Positions 1 through 10,120 of a DNA stretch of 60,000 nucleotides are shown piece after piece; the stretch's first letter is position 1; the number at the start of each line of letters is the position of its first letter. Origin of the DNA: Takakia lepidozioides (taxonomy: Eukaryota > Streptophyta > Takakiopsida > Takakiales > Takakiaceae); contig CM060733.1 of assembly GCA_030704615.1 (NCBI GenBank), positions 1,676,001 through 1,736,000 of the forward strand. The letters run 5' to 3'. The position numbers were made by a program, and so were the translations under genes. The notes beneath the pieces were generated by a model. That model had not been told where the DNA came from. It ran no database searches and saw only the letters and a program-made list of their open reading frames with translations.

Positions 1-1746
1 TGGTATTTCTCCAAAATCCCCTTGATCCAATCTGGGCTCGCCTCCCCATCGCCTTCTCCCTTCACTTGTCTTACACAAAGCAAAAACTGGGCTCGTGTGA
101 CTCCTCAAGGCCCCACCCACTGCTGACAGAAGGTTTATTCGCCCTCACACGGGGTTGGGCGTTTCTGACACTCGTAAAACTTCGCCATCATTCCCACATG
201 GTAGCGTGACTACTCTCTTGCGGCCATTTATGACCGCTTCGGATCTGCTCAAAAAGGTCATCCCCAAAATGAGATCCACTCCATCGATCTCGCAAATGGT
301 GTGAGTTCTCGTCCCTCCAACTCCCAAGCTGAAGAGGAACATCGAACGCCAACCTCGTCTCCAATTGTGGTTCTCCTTTAGTAGAACGCACCTCAATAGA
401 GGCCCCCACATCACTTGTCGGGAGTCCCAGCTTCCGTGTCGTTGCCGGTGTCATAAAGGAGTGCGACGCTAGCCTGTGTCCACCACAACGACACGTTAGT
501 TCCGGAGATTTTCCCACTCACAACAATTAACTATTCCCTTTACGCAAGGCGCCAGTTTCTTGATACAACTCACAAGAGTAGTTGTCTACCTTGCAAGTCT
601 TGGCGACCACCGCCTCCACTAAGCGGCTGATGGAAGCTTCGTACAACTCCGTGGTTGCCCGAGTCATGTTCAATTGTCTGGGATTCGTACACTTTTTGGC
701 CATGTGCCCGGGCTCCCCACAATTGAAGCACACTACAGCGAAGGTTGCCTTTTGTCCGCCATAAGGCGTCGCACCCGCTTTTCTTTTCGGAGCACCGGGT
801 GTTGTCTTGGCGTGTGAAGGCCCTCCCTTCGATTTCCACGTGCCATTGTTGCCGCGTGGCCTATCCCACTTCTTTTCCGGTCGAAAAGAGTCACCCTCCA
901 CGGGTCTTCTTGTGGTTCAGCTCCGTACGGCCTTGTCTTTCGCCCCTAGGGACATCCGAGAAATATTCAGCCCTCTCAATTGCCTCGTTCAAAGTCTTAG
1001 GTGGCTTTTCCTCCAACTTCCGTTTGGCCCATAAGGCCAGTCCCGCCACAAAGTTGAAGACCATTTCTGGTTCTGCCATGTCCGCGACTTCGAGCTACAG
1101 CACATTGAAAGCCTAAACATATCCCCGAATGTCATCCGTTTGCTTCAGATTCCTCATCTTGTCCCGGGCGAGCCAAGACGCGTTGAGGGGCACAAACTGT
1201 CTCTTCATAAGTTCCTTGAACCCACTCCAGTTCAAGGTTTCCGGGTTTGGACCTCGGTCGTGAAGGCGTTTCTGCCACCATTGTTGAGCATAGCCCCTCA
1301 TAGGTGGGATCCTCTTCCACCCGATCCTCGTCACTCAACTTGGCCGCCCGGAAGTACTGCTCTAGCTCGAAGAGCCAGGTGTTGAGTGCCTTCCGATTTC
1401 AGACGCCCTCGAAGGTGCCGGGTTTCTTAGGCTTCACCTTAAACTTTGCCTTAGTGGAAGTGGCATTAGCCGCCTTCAACACGTCTTTCAACGTCCCACC
1501 AAACTGCGCCAACAACCTTTCCTTAAAGGCTGCTGGCATGGGAGGCATCTGTTGGTCTGTCGGAGCTTTCTGGAATTCCTCGGACTCCGACTCCTCAGAT
1601 TCCTCCCATTCTTGAGCGGCCTTGTTTTCAAAAGCATGCATCGCTTCTTCAAACGGCCGCTTCAGTGACACGTCGCCCCCATCGGGCTCACTAGGATCAT
1701 CGTCTTTCGGGCCGTTCCGCTTTCGCTTTGGCTTGCCTGACCCTAT
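1..1746 (-). pseudogene. gag-protease region of chromovirus A, broken
   Basis: Gag packages the element RNA and the aspartic protease cleaves the polyprotein. The order is acidic gag N-terminus (about 1550-1740), gag core (about 1100-1500), a CCHC zinc knuckle with key residues C-x2-C-x4-H-x4-C (689-730), then the protease region (about 430-490). The start codon seen in copies B and D is ATA here (1744-1746), and the frame is split by several shifts. The protease DTG triad is still readable but is followed at once by a frame-breaking change. It cannot encode a working polyprotein. The strand is set by homology to B, C and D. Confidence 0.85.
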
Positions 1747-1787
1747 GATGAGGCTGATCTCAAGGACGATCGCCTACTGAACTCTAA

Positions 1788-1799
1788 GCTCTGATACCA
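1788..1799 (-). other. Primer binding site, initiator tRNA-Met
   Basis: The minus strand reads TGGTATCAGAGC, the standard plant primer site complementary to the 3' end of initiator tRNA-Met. It lies two bases inside the 5' LTR end. Confidence 0.93.
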
Positions 1800-1801
1800 A
1801 G

Positions 1802-2518
1802 TGTCGCGCACCTAACTTCGGTAAGCTCCCCTTCAAGTCATAGTTACTCGCTTTGATGCGCGCGCCTAACTCCCAACCTGGCCGCCAGGCCAACTCAGAG
1901 CTTCGGCTGCTCACCGGGACATAACGGTCTCCCTTTCTTCCCCCAATAAACCCTCCACCAATTTGGGCCTAGTGCAAATTCCCTTTGGTAGATGGCAGTC
2001 CGGAATAGCTCCCCACTCTTGGTCGCTTCCGGCTTGCTCGCTCCCTCACTAGTTTTGGTCACCAACGGGCTTGCACCGTTCTCGGGGTAACTACTCCCTA
2101 TATATACTTCTGTGACTGTACGCGGGGGTTTCACAAACAACCCTGCCATTTTATGGCGAACCACCACGAAGACCCTCGACTCCCGATGATGAGTCGCGGT
2201 GAGTCTTGGCCCACCCACCACGGCCCCATTGGACTGTGATGAGTCCCAAGACTCTGTACAACTCCCACCACAGGTCTCTGCCCCATGGTGAGTCCTATGG
2301 CACCCCCACTAAGTCCCACTAAGCTACACCCACCCCTTGTGGAGCCACCCCCACCGCCGGTGTGCGGGGCTCCACCTAGTGAGCCCCTCCGCCTCCTTGA
2401 GTGCCTTGGGCACTCAAGGGTGCTTCAGCCCCCCGTACCTATTGCTGCCACCGCCCCCACCATAGGGGCAGCCCCTCTGCGTCCCGACCCCCTGCCCTCA
2501 AGTCAAAGGGCCGCGACA
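1802..2518 (-). repeat. 5' LTR of chromovirus A
   Basis: Bounded by TGTCGCGG and GCGCGACA on its own strand, which form the short inverted ends TGTCGCG/CGCGACA shared by every LTR of this family here. It contains a TATA-like run near 2099-2106 and matches the LTRs at 4235, 8507, 14732 and 20676. Confidence 0.92.
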
Positions 2519-3387
2519 AAATACTTGTGTTTTACATTGTCATGCCAACTTGCATTTTACATTTCATTACTTGCTAGAAACAAACTCATCTAGAGTATCA
2601 CTACTGACGTCAGCGAGGGTGTATACATTCTGACCTCTATCATAAGTCCAATTTAATTTCTTTCTACAAATGAAGGGAAGGAAAATTATTATGTAGAAGT
2701 TAGGGTTACTGGATTCTGCTAAGGTAGTTTGGGGGGATAACATTATGTCATATCTTGTTGTGACTACACTCAGACCATGAACAAGATATCAAGGGTATTG
2801 TTGCACCACAACAATGCTGAAGTGTGGTCTGTTTGTAAATGAGAATTAACAAGGGACACACTCTGCTTCCAATGATGACAGCTGCAGGGAAGAACCATCT
2901 AGATATCTGTTTATGAAATTTTGCATTGGCATATAGCAAGGGATACACTGATAGTTGCATAGGAAGGCCAATTGTCAGAGAGAAAATAAACAAAATGGAA
3001 GGGGAGAACACCATGGCATATGCAATTACACATGTTCATCGTGGATCTAAGTAATCAAACAGCTTAACCCTAGCTTTGCCCACACTTTACAGTGTAGGGC
3101 AGGGTCATTCTCTGGTCAATGAACAATCAGCTAACTAACTACAAAGGGGTTTTTGCCCCTTTCTTCACACTACACATCCATACACTGCTTGACACGAGTC
3201 ATTCAAAAATACCTTCAGCCTATGAGTAATTCTAAATAAAATATAATTGGTCTTTAACCTCTACCCTATATTCATTTAAATGCTCCCGCCTATATTTCTC
3301 ATACCCTATATTACTTTGAAAAATGTTCTAATTTTTACTTGTAAAGAATAAATGGCACCCTATATATTTTTTTAAATTGCACGTTAC
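2519..3387. other. AT-rich intergenic stretch, no gene seen
   Basis: I see no supported coding region. The sequence is AT-rich, with several imperfect copies of ccctatat near 3260-3365. It separates the divergent LTRs of copies A and D together with the endonuclease fragment that follows. Confidence 0.5.
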
Positions 3388-3940
3388 GTGGTAATTTTTG
3401 AAAGTGGACCCCCCAAGGTGAAAAGATTAAAAGCAACTGCAACTGAAACGATGTATTCCTCAATTAAAAAACTTGCATCATGTAATTATACAAGCCTTAA
3501 ATATAACTTTCTACGGCAACATTATGAAGACATTAATCATGATCATAACCTTCAAATGTCTCACATCTTATGTCTTATAGAAACAAGAATACACCACTCA
3601 TCAACTAATGTGCACAAGTACATAAATTCATCAAAGTATTCATATGTTGTTTCAATCTATGACGGTCATGGGTTAATGATGATGTATAAGATACACATGA
3701 ACTTAAACTCTTCCAATACAACAACCAGTAATGGCTCGCAATTCATAGCAGACACATTCAATACCAATACATGAAAAGCAATACATATTGTATGTGTTTA
3801 TAGAGCTCATTCATATACAGTTTCTACGTTCCTAAACAAACTTAAAGCTCTAATTCAAAATTCGCCCAAACATCGTCCAATTATTATTTTGGGAGTTTTT
3901 AATGTTGAGATTTTGGAAGACAATAACCATGCAAAAAACA
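3388..3940 (+). pseudogene. AP-endonuclease-like domain fragment, Helentron/LINE type
   Basis: The first 128 codons (3388-3774) run open, and after one stop the same frame resumes to about 3930. Motifs typical of exonuclease-endonuclease-phosphatase domains of transposons are visible: a strand followed by LCLIETRIHH (early E-T motif), then YDGHGLMMMYK, and after the stop VCVYRAHS and an IILGVFNVEI segment standing where GDFN(V/A)D is usual. The catalytic-looking D is replaced by V. Such domains occur in Helentron/Helitron2 proteins and in LINEs. The style (YDGHGLMMMY) and the Helentron at 23-28 kb favour a Helentron origin, but this is inference. It is a fragment with no helicase or RT attached. 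Confidence 0.6.
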
Positions 3941-4234
3941 AATAACAGGGTTGGACTCACAGGGTCCAAGGGGGTGTTGGCCTTGGATTTGGTAAGGGAG
4001 CTCTCCCTTATAGTAATTGCCATCCTTTTGGCTGGGCGGGTCGGCAGTTCATTGGTTGCTGCGTTTGGAGACCATGCAGAGAGGATATGTGCAAAGAAAG
4101 CGTGTGGTTTGGGCTCAAGCTGTTGAAATCATGGACACGGAAGATTTCATGATAAGGAGTTACATATGAGGCAATTCGAATACCATACAGGGGGCAAGGT
4201 TAGGCCAGCACGGCCGACACCGGCTGACACTTCG
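3941..4234. other. No gene recognised
   Basis: Short open frames only (for example 3902-4126 on the plus strand), none with a recognisable motif. It ends at the 5' LTR of copy D. Confidence 0.4.
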
Positions 4235-4958
4235 TGTCGCGGCCCTTTGCCTTAAGGGCAGGGGGTCGGGACGCAGAGGGGCTGCCCCTGTGGTGGGGGT
4301 GGTGGCAGCAATAGGTACGGGGGGCTGAAGCACCCTTGAGTGCCCAAGGCACTCAAGGAGGCGGAGGCGCTCACTAGGTGGTGCCCCGCACACCGGGTTG
4401 CGGTGGGGGTGGCTCCACAAGGGGTGGTGGTAGCTTAGTGGGACTTAGTGGGGGTGGCATAGGACTCACCATGGGGCAGAGACCTTGTGGTGGGAGTCGT
4501 ACGGAGTCTTGGGACTCATCACGGTCCAATGGGGCCGTGGTGGGTGGGCCAAGACTCACCGCAACTCATCACCGGAAGTTGAGGGTCTTCGTGGTGGTTC
4601 GCCATAAAATGGCAGGGTTGTTTGTGAAACCCCCGCGTACAGTCACAGAAGTATATATAGGGAGTAGTAACCCCGAGAACGGTGCAAGCCCGTTGGTGAC
4701 CAAAAACTAGTGAGTGAGCGAGCAAGCCGGAAAGCGACCAAGAGTGGGGAGCTATTCCGGACTGCCATCTACCAAAGGGAATTTCCACTAGGCCCAAATT
4801 GGTGGAGGGTCCAGTGGAAGAGTAAAGGGGGACCGTTATGTCCCAGTGAGCAGCCGAAGCTCTAAGTTGGCCTGGCGGCCAGGTTGGGAGTTAGGCGCGC
4901 GCATCAAAGCGAGTAACTATGACTTGAAGGGGAGCTTACCGAAGTGAGGTGCGCGACA
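4235..4958 (+). repeat. 5' LTR of chromovirus D
   Basis: 724 bp from TGTCGCGGCC to GTGCGCGACA, followed two bases later by the tRNA-Met primer site. It is closely similar to the other family LTRs. Confidence 0.93.
4652..4659 (+). promoter_or_regulatory. LTR TATA box
   Basis: TATATATA within the D LTR; the same box is conserved at the equivalent place in the LTRs of A, B and C. Transcription would start roughly 30 bases downstream, placing the U3/R border near 4690. The start site is inferred from spacing. Confidence 0.65.
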
Positions 4959-4960
4959 CT

Positions 4961-4972
4961 TGGTATCAGAGC
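4961..4972 (+). other. Primer binding site, initiator tRNA-Met
   Basis: TGGTATCAGAGC, two bases after the LTR end. Confidence 0.93.
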
Positions 4973-5013
4973 TTAGAGTTCAGTAGGAAATCGTCCTTGA
5001 GATCGGCCTCATC

Positions 5014-6541
5014 ATGGGGTCGGGCAAGCCAATGCGAAAGCGGAACGGCCCGAAAGATGATGATCCTGGTGAGCCCGATGGGGGCGACGTGGCACCGAAG
5101 CGGCAATTTGAGGAGGCAATTCATGCTTTTGAAAGCGAGACCGCTCAAGAACGGGAGGAATCTGGGGAGTCGGAGCCCGAGGACTCGCCGGAGGCTCCGG
5201 CAAACCAACATATGCCTCCCATGCCAGCAGCCTTTTGGGAAGGATTATTGGCCCAATTTGGCGGGACGTTGAAAAACGTGTTGAAGGCGGCTAATGCCAC
5301 TTCCACTAAGACAAAGTTTAAGGTGAAGCCTAAGGAACCCGACACCTTCGAGGGCGTCCGAAATCGGAAGGCACTCAATACCTGGCTCTTGGAGCTAAAG
5401 CAGTACTTCCAGGCGTCCAAGTTGAGTGACGAGGATCGGGTGGAAGTGGCTCCCACCTATTTGAGGGGCTATGCTCAACAATGGTGGCAGAAACGCCTTC
5501 ACGACCGAGGTCCAAACCCGGAAACCTTGAACTGGAGTGGGTTCAAGGAACTTATGAAGAGATAGTTTGTGCCCCTCAACGCGTCTTGGCTCGCACGGGA
5601 CAAGATGAGGAATTTGAAGCAAACGGATGACATTCAGGGATATGTTCAGGCTTTCAATGTGCTGTTGCTCGAAGTCGCGGACATGGCAGAACCAGAAATG
5701 GTCTTCAACTTTGTGATGGGACTGGCCCCATGGGCCAGGCGGAAGTTGGAGGAGAAGCCACCTAAGACTTTAAACGAGGCAATTGAGAGGGCTGAATGTT
5801 TCTCGGATGTCCCTAGGGGCAAAAGACAAGGCCGTACGGAGCTGAACCATAAAAAGGCCCGGCGGGACGGTGACTCCTTCCAACCGGAAAAGAAATGGGA
5901 TAGGCCACGCGGCGACAATGGCACATGGAAATCGAAGGGAGGGCCTTCACACGTCAAGGCGGCATCCGGTGCTCCAAAAGGAAAATCAGGTGCGGTGGCT
6001 TATGGCGGACAGAAGACAACCTTTGATGGAGTGTGCTTCAATTGCGGGGAGCCCGGGCACATGGCCAAGAAGTGCACGAAACCCCGACAATTGAACATGA
6101 CTCGGGCGGCCACGGAGCTGTCCGAAGATTCCATTAGCCGCTTGGTAGAGGCGGTGGTCACCAAGACTTGCAAGGTAGACAGCTACTCTTCTGAGTTGTA
6201 TCAGGAAACTGACGCCTTGCATAAAGGAAGTCAATTAATGTTCGTAAATGGGATAATTTCCGGAACTGATGTGTCGTTGTTGGTGGACACGGGAGCGTGG
6301 CACTCCTTCATAACACCGGCACGAAAGCTGGGGCTCCCGACAAGTGACGTGGGGGCCTCTATTGAGGTGCATTCTGCCAAAGGAGAACCACAATTGGCGA
6401 CGAGGTGGGCGTTCGATGTTCCTCGTCAGCTCGGGAGTTGGGAAGGACGTGAGAACTTCACCATTTGTGAAATCGATGGAGTGGATGTCATTTTGGGGAT
6501 GACCTTTTTGAGCAAATCCAGAGCGGTCATAGATGGCCAGA
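5014..6541 (+). pseudogene. gag-protease of chromovirus D, one nonsense mutation
   Basis: The best preserved gag of the family. It starts at ATG 5014, with a basic then acidic N-terminus, a proline-containing linker, the retrotransposon gag core (about 5330-5830), a basic RNA-binding stretch, a CCHC zinc knuckle (6034-6075) and a retropepsin with its DTG triad at 6286-6294. The frame is open from 5014 except for one TAG at 5563-5565, where copy C has CAG, consistent with a single C-to-T change. The residue after DTG-A is W rather than the S seen in copy B. After 6541 the frame runs into unrelated sequence and stops at 6594. Gag and protease are in one frame, as usual for chromoviruses. Confidence 0.88.
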
Positions 6542-6994
6542 AAGAAGACATAACAAAATCCATAGGGAGGTACGACTTACAAATCGCAAGATAAAACCCT
6601 TGGATCCGCCGACGCCCCACTTGTGTGTGGATTCGTGCTTGTCAAGGCGGACTGTTGTTGCTTCGCGTGCACGGTCAAATTTGGTCTTTTTTGCGGCATC
6701 AGTCTCTCCCGCAATGAGTGCATCCCACGATACCTATCCCCCCCCCCCCCAACAATTAGTGAATTACACACATACGTTGCATCGAATCCACCTCATTAAT
6801 GCACATGCGACAAATGGAATGTGACATGATTCAGGATTTGCCAACCTGTGTAATTCCATAAGGTGGTTTGGGTATGTTAGAGGACTGTAGGGGACTTAGA
6901 CACTTATACGGGATTTGTAGGGTACCCTTAATTTTTGCATAGACTGAGACAAACAGGAACCTTAGGGGTGACAGCAGCGCACTGTAGAGGGGGG
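6542..6994. other. Unassigned sequence with a poly-C run
   Basis: No supported gene. A C-homopolymer of about 12 bases lies near 6740-6751. Sequence identity with the chromovirus ends at the left border. Confidence 0.4.
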
Positions 6995-7366
6995 TTACAT
7001 AGCCCACACAGCCGACACAGCAGTCACAACCCACACAGCCGTCACAGCCCACACAGCCAACACAGCCCGTCACAGTCGTCACAGCCCACACAGCCGACAC
7101 AGCAGTCACAGCCCACACAGCCAACACAGCCCGTCACAGTCGTCACAGCCCACACAGCCGTCACAGCCCACACAGCCAACACAGCCCGTCACAGTCATCA
7201 CAGCCCACACAGCCGTCACAGTCGTCACAGCCCACACAGCCCACACAGCCCGTCACAGTCGTCACAGCAGACACAGCCCACACAGCCAGTCACAGCCCGG
7301 CACAGCCACACAGCCAGTCACAGCCCGACACAGCCAAACACAGCCAGTCACCGCTTGACACAGCTG
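6995..7366. repeat. 9-bp minisatellite (CACAGCCCA type)
   Basis: About 370 bp of direct repeats of a 9-base unit close to CACAGCCCA, with variants ending CCGT, CCAA, CAGT and TCGT, and some higher-order repetition (blocks such as cacagcccacacagccgtcacag recur). It stays open in frame as His/Ser/Gln/Thr/Pro-rich peptides only because the unit is a multiple of three. Confidence 0.92.
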
Positions 7367-7886
7367 TCACGATAATAGGGAACGAAGAGTAGGACAGGGA
7401 ACGACTGTGGGGAACAACACCAGTGAAGGGAACATGTTAGTTCACATACGATGGTTAGAGAGGGAAACGGTTAGAACCGCGGATAGGAGGATAAAGGGAA
7501 GAACGGGGAATGATGAAGGGATCATTATTATCATTATTCGGGGAGGACTTCGGAGTCAGGCGGGAGCGGAAGTCGGTGAGCACGATGAAGGAGGAAAGAG
7601 GATTAGTAGATGCTTGTTATATGCAAAGCTGTAGGGATATTGTAGAGGAGAATAGAGACACAATGGCTTCGGCCTGATACCTGATAAATCATAATCTGAT
7701 ACTTATACGATACAATCACACTGTGTAGAGAGATCTGAGTGAAGCTGTGGATTGAATGGAGGAGTGAAGGAAACCGATAAATTGATGAAGCAAACTGATA
7801 CTTAATTATCAATGGTAAGGTAGCTAAGATGAATGCGGAAAAGGAAACAAATAGGAAACACCCCCATGATACACTAGCTGTAGGTC
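7367..7886. other. No gene recognised
   Basis: Purine-rich plus strand with a short ATT/ATC run near 7531-7548. No reading frame with a recognisable motif. Confidence 0.4.
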
Positions 7887-8506
7887 ATGACTGATTGTTC
7901 TGCGCGGGCTGAGTACTTAGAGATTTCCAACTCTTCTATCTTGGAGTTTCCGCCTCGGATAGCGAAGGGATGGGTGAGTAAAAGCCGCGCGACATTTGGC
8001 GACCATACTGGGGACCTGGGACATGAACAACCAGATGTGACAGGCATCTGGTGGGATCATGGTGGTTGGACCATTAAAGAATTTGAAGTGAATCAAATTC
8101 CCTGTGGAACGAAGGAAGAAAGATTGTCCAAACAATTCTTTCAAAGGTTCTTGGAATTGCCAGACGGATGTAAAGAAAATATTCTTAAACGAGTGCATGA
8201 TGCTGATCCAGAGTGGGGTCTGGAGAAAGGAGTGATAAAGATTTATCAGGTAGCCTGTAGAGGAAGAGCACGTTGGTTACCAACATTAGTTTATGTGATA
8301 GCGTTGCTATCCATTAAACGAGTAGAGTTTGAAGGCTGGGAAGAAAGAAAGGTGAATGTTTATACTCATATGCATGAAGAGCTTGTACTGGTAAAGAATT
8401 GGATTCCAAAGGATATTTTGTGGATCAAACTCACACCAAGAACAGCTTTTCAGACTTGTTTGCCATATGGTTATATGGTAACGGAGACTTCAAGTATAGC
8501 CAAGGG
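7887..8506 (+). CDS. Unrecognised protein, cut off by chromovirus B
   Basis: An uninterrupted frame of 207 codons from ATG 7887 up to the border of the B 3' LTR at 8507; the frame then runs on 55 bases into the LTR. I do not recognise it. Visible features are a Trp-rich stretch (TGIWWDHGGWTIKEFEV, about residues 52-68), many charged residues, a hydrophobic segment near residues 133-145 (LPTLVYVIALLSI) and no zinc or catalytic motif. Its length against a decayed background suggests that it was coding recently, either a host exon or a transposon gag-like region. The continuation is not found on the far side of the B/C pair. Confidence 0.4.
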
Positions 8507-9222
8507 TGTCGCACACCTCACTCCGGTAAGCTCCCCTTCAAGTCATAGTTACTCGCTTTGATGCGCGCGCCTGACTCCCAACCTGGCCGCCCGGCCAACT
8601 TGGAGCTTCGGCTGCTCACCCGGGACATAACGGTCCCCCTTCGCTTCCCTCTAAACCCTCCACCTATTTGGGACTAGGAGAATTCCCTTTGGTAGATGGC
8701 AGTCCGGAACAGCTCCCCACTCTTTGGTCGCTTTCCGGCTCGCTCGCTTACTCACTAGTTTTTGGTCACCAACGGGCTTGCACCGTTCTCGGTTACTACT
8801 CCCTATATATACTTCTGTAGCTGTCCGCGGGGGTTTCATAACCAGCCATGCCATTTTATGGCGAACCACCACGAAAACCCTCGACTCCCGGTGGTGAGTC
8901 GCGGTGAGTCTTGGCCCACTCACCCGGCCCCATGGACCGTGATGAGTCCCAAGACTCCCACGACTCCCACCACGAGGTCTCCGCCCCATGGTGAGTCCTA
9001 TGCCACCCCCACTAAGTCCCACTAAGCTACCACCACCCTTGTGGAGCCACCCCACCGCAACCCGGTGTGCGGGCTCCACCTAGTGAGCGCCTCCGCCTCC
9101 TTGAGTGCCTTGGGCACTCAAGGGTGCTTCAGCCCCCCATACCTATCGCGCCGCTGCCCCCACCACAGGGGCAGCCCTCATGTGTCCCGACCCCCCTGCC
9201 CTCAAGGCAAAGGGCCGCGACA
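8507..9222 (-). repeat. 3' LTR of chromovirus B
   Basis: 716 bp with the family ends (its plus-strand text starts TGTCGCACAC and ends CCGCGACA). Confidence 0.92.
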
Positions 9223-10120
9223 CACACCCCTACCAACAGGGAGTCGATGTCCTCATCGACTTGTCCATTTTGTAGAAACGAACATCCAAGTTGTGGCGTC
9301 CCACATCAAGGAGTTTGTTTCCGTACCATGGCGTCCCATGGCAAAGAACCAAACCCCACACTTGACTCACTCTCCACTAGCTAGTTCGGCCGACTTCCTC
9401 CAAGTCCCGGCCAAGGGTGGCCTCTCCAGCTCCTCCCAGTGCACTCTTCTTGGCCTACTTCAAGGCCAAGGAACGATCCTCCCGAGGATCGAATCGCCTT
9501 ACTGCAACAACATTGCTTGCGATCGCTCATGATGCCGCTTTTGGCATCACCTTGAGCAAGGGTTCACCTGAAACCCTCTTTGACTAGGAAGATAACCTTG
9601 AACCAACCGTGCGCCCCAATCACTACAATTGGGTCCGCCTTGGAATGCTGGCCTGAGGTACGGGAACACGCCGAAGCCGCACTACGACTTCGTCCCGAGG
9701 CTACACGATTATAGTACGTGAACGGAAGCACGTAGCTTCCGCGTTAGCCCGCACTACAAGGCAACCCCCTCGGTAGCGCAGTTATAGTACGCGCACGCGC
9801 CAGGTGCGCACTAGCACGTGAACTCCCAAAGAAGGCAAGTTTCCTTGCCCCCTTGGATGGGAGTCACCCGATTTCGGCACTGCGCAAACACACGATTAAC
9901 CCAATTTACCTCTCCCACTTTTGTAAGCTAGCATGCATTCTACACACTAGCCAACCACACATGCATCACCATTCCAAACAAATAGGACGCACAATATTTG
10001 GAACCCATTTCCTTTATACAAATTTTTGTACAATACAAGTTTTTGCAATCGGATTCCTGAGCTAGCTAAACCGGGCTAAGCATGCATTTCCTCCCCCACG
10101 CTCCAAGGTTGATGTCCCCA
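9223..10120 (-). other. 3' untranslated region of chromovirus B, with polypurine-like tract
   Basis: Long non-coding stretch between the chromodomain stop and the 3' LTR, mirrored in copy C at 19774-20675. Next to the LTR the minus strand reads GGTAGGGGTGTG, a G-rich tract in the position of the polypurine tract. Several inverted G/C-rich words lie near 9660-9830. Confidence 0.7.

Larger units (their letters stand above)
1..2518 (-). mobile_element. Ty3/gypsy chromovirus copy A, 5' part only
   Basis: This is the 5' end of an LTR retrotransposon read on the minus strand: a complete 5' LTR (1802-2518), a tRNA-Met primer site and the gag-protease region. It runs out of the window at position 1. 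Its sequence is collinear with copy B (12.9-15.45 kb), so the missing part is presumably the reverse transcriptase, integrase and 3' LTR. The base run after the LTR (2519-2523, aaata) would be one half of the target duplication, but the other half is outside the window. Confidence 0.9.
4235..6541 (+). mobile_element. Ty3/gypsy chromovirus copy D, 3'-truncated
   Basis: A full 5' LTR, primer site and gag-protease region are present. Homology to copy C stops abruptly near 6541, just past the protease, so RT, RNase H, integrase, chromodomain and 3' LTR are missing. The flank before the LTR is cttcg; no matching flank can be found because the 3' end is lost. Confidence 0.9.

Noticed and set aside
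6935-7375. 146-codon open frame rich in His/Ser/Gln/Pro
   Set aside because: It is the translation of the 9-bp minisatellite; any frame without a stop in the unit stays open.
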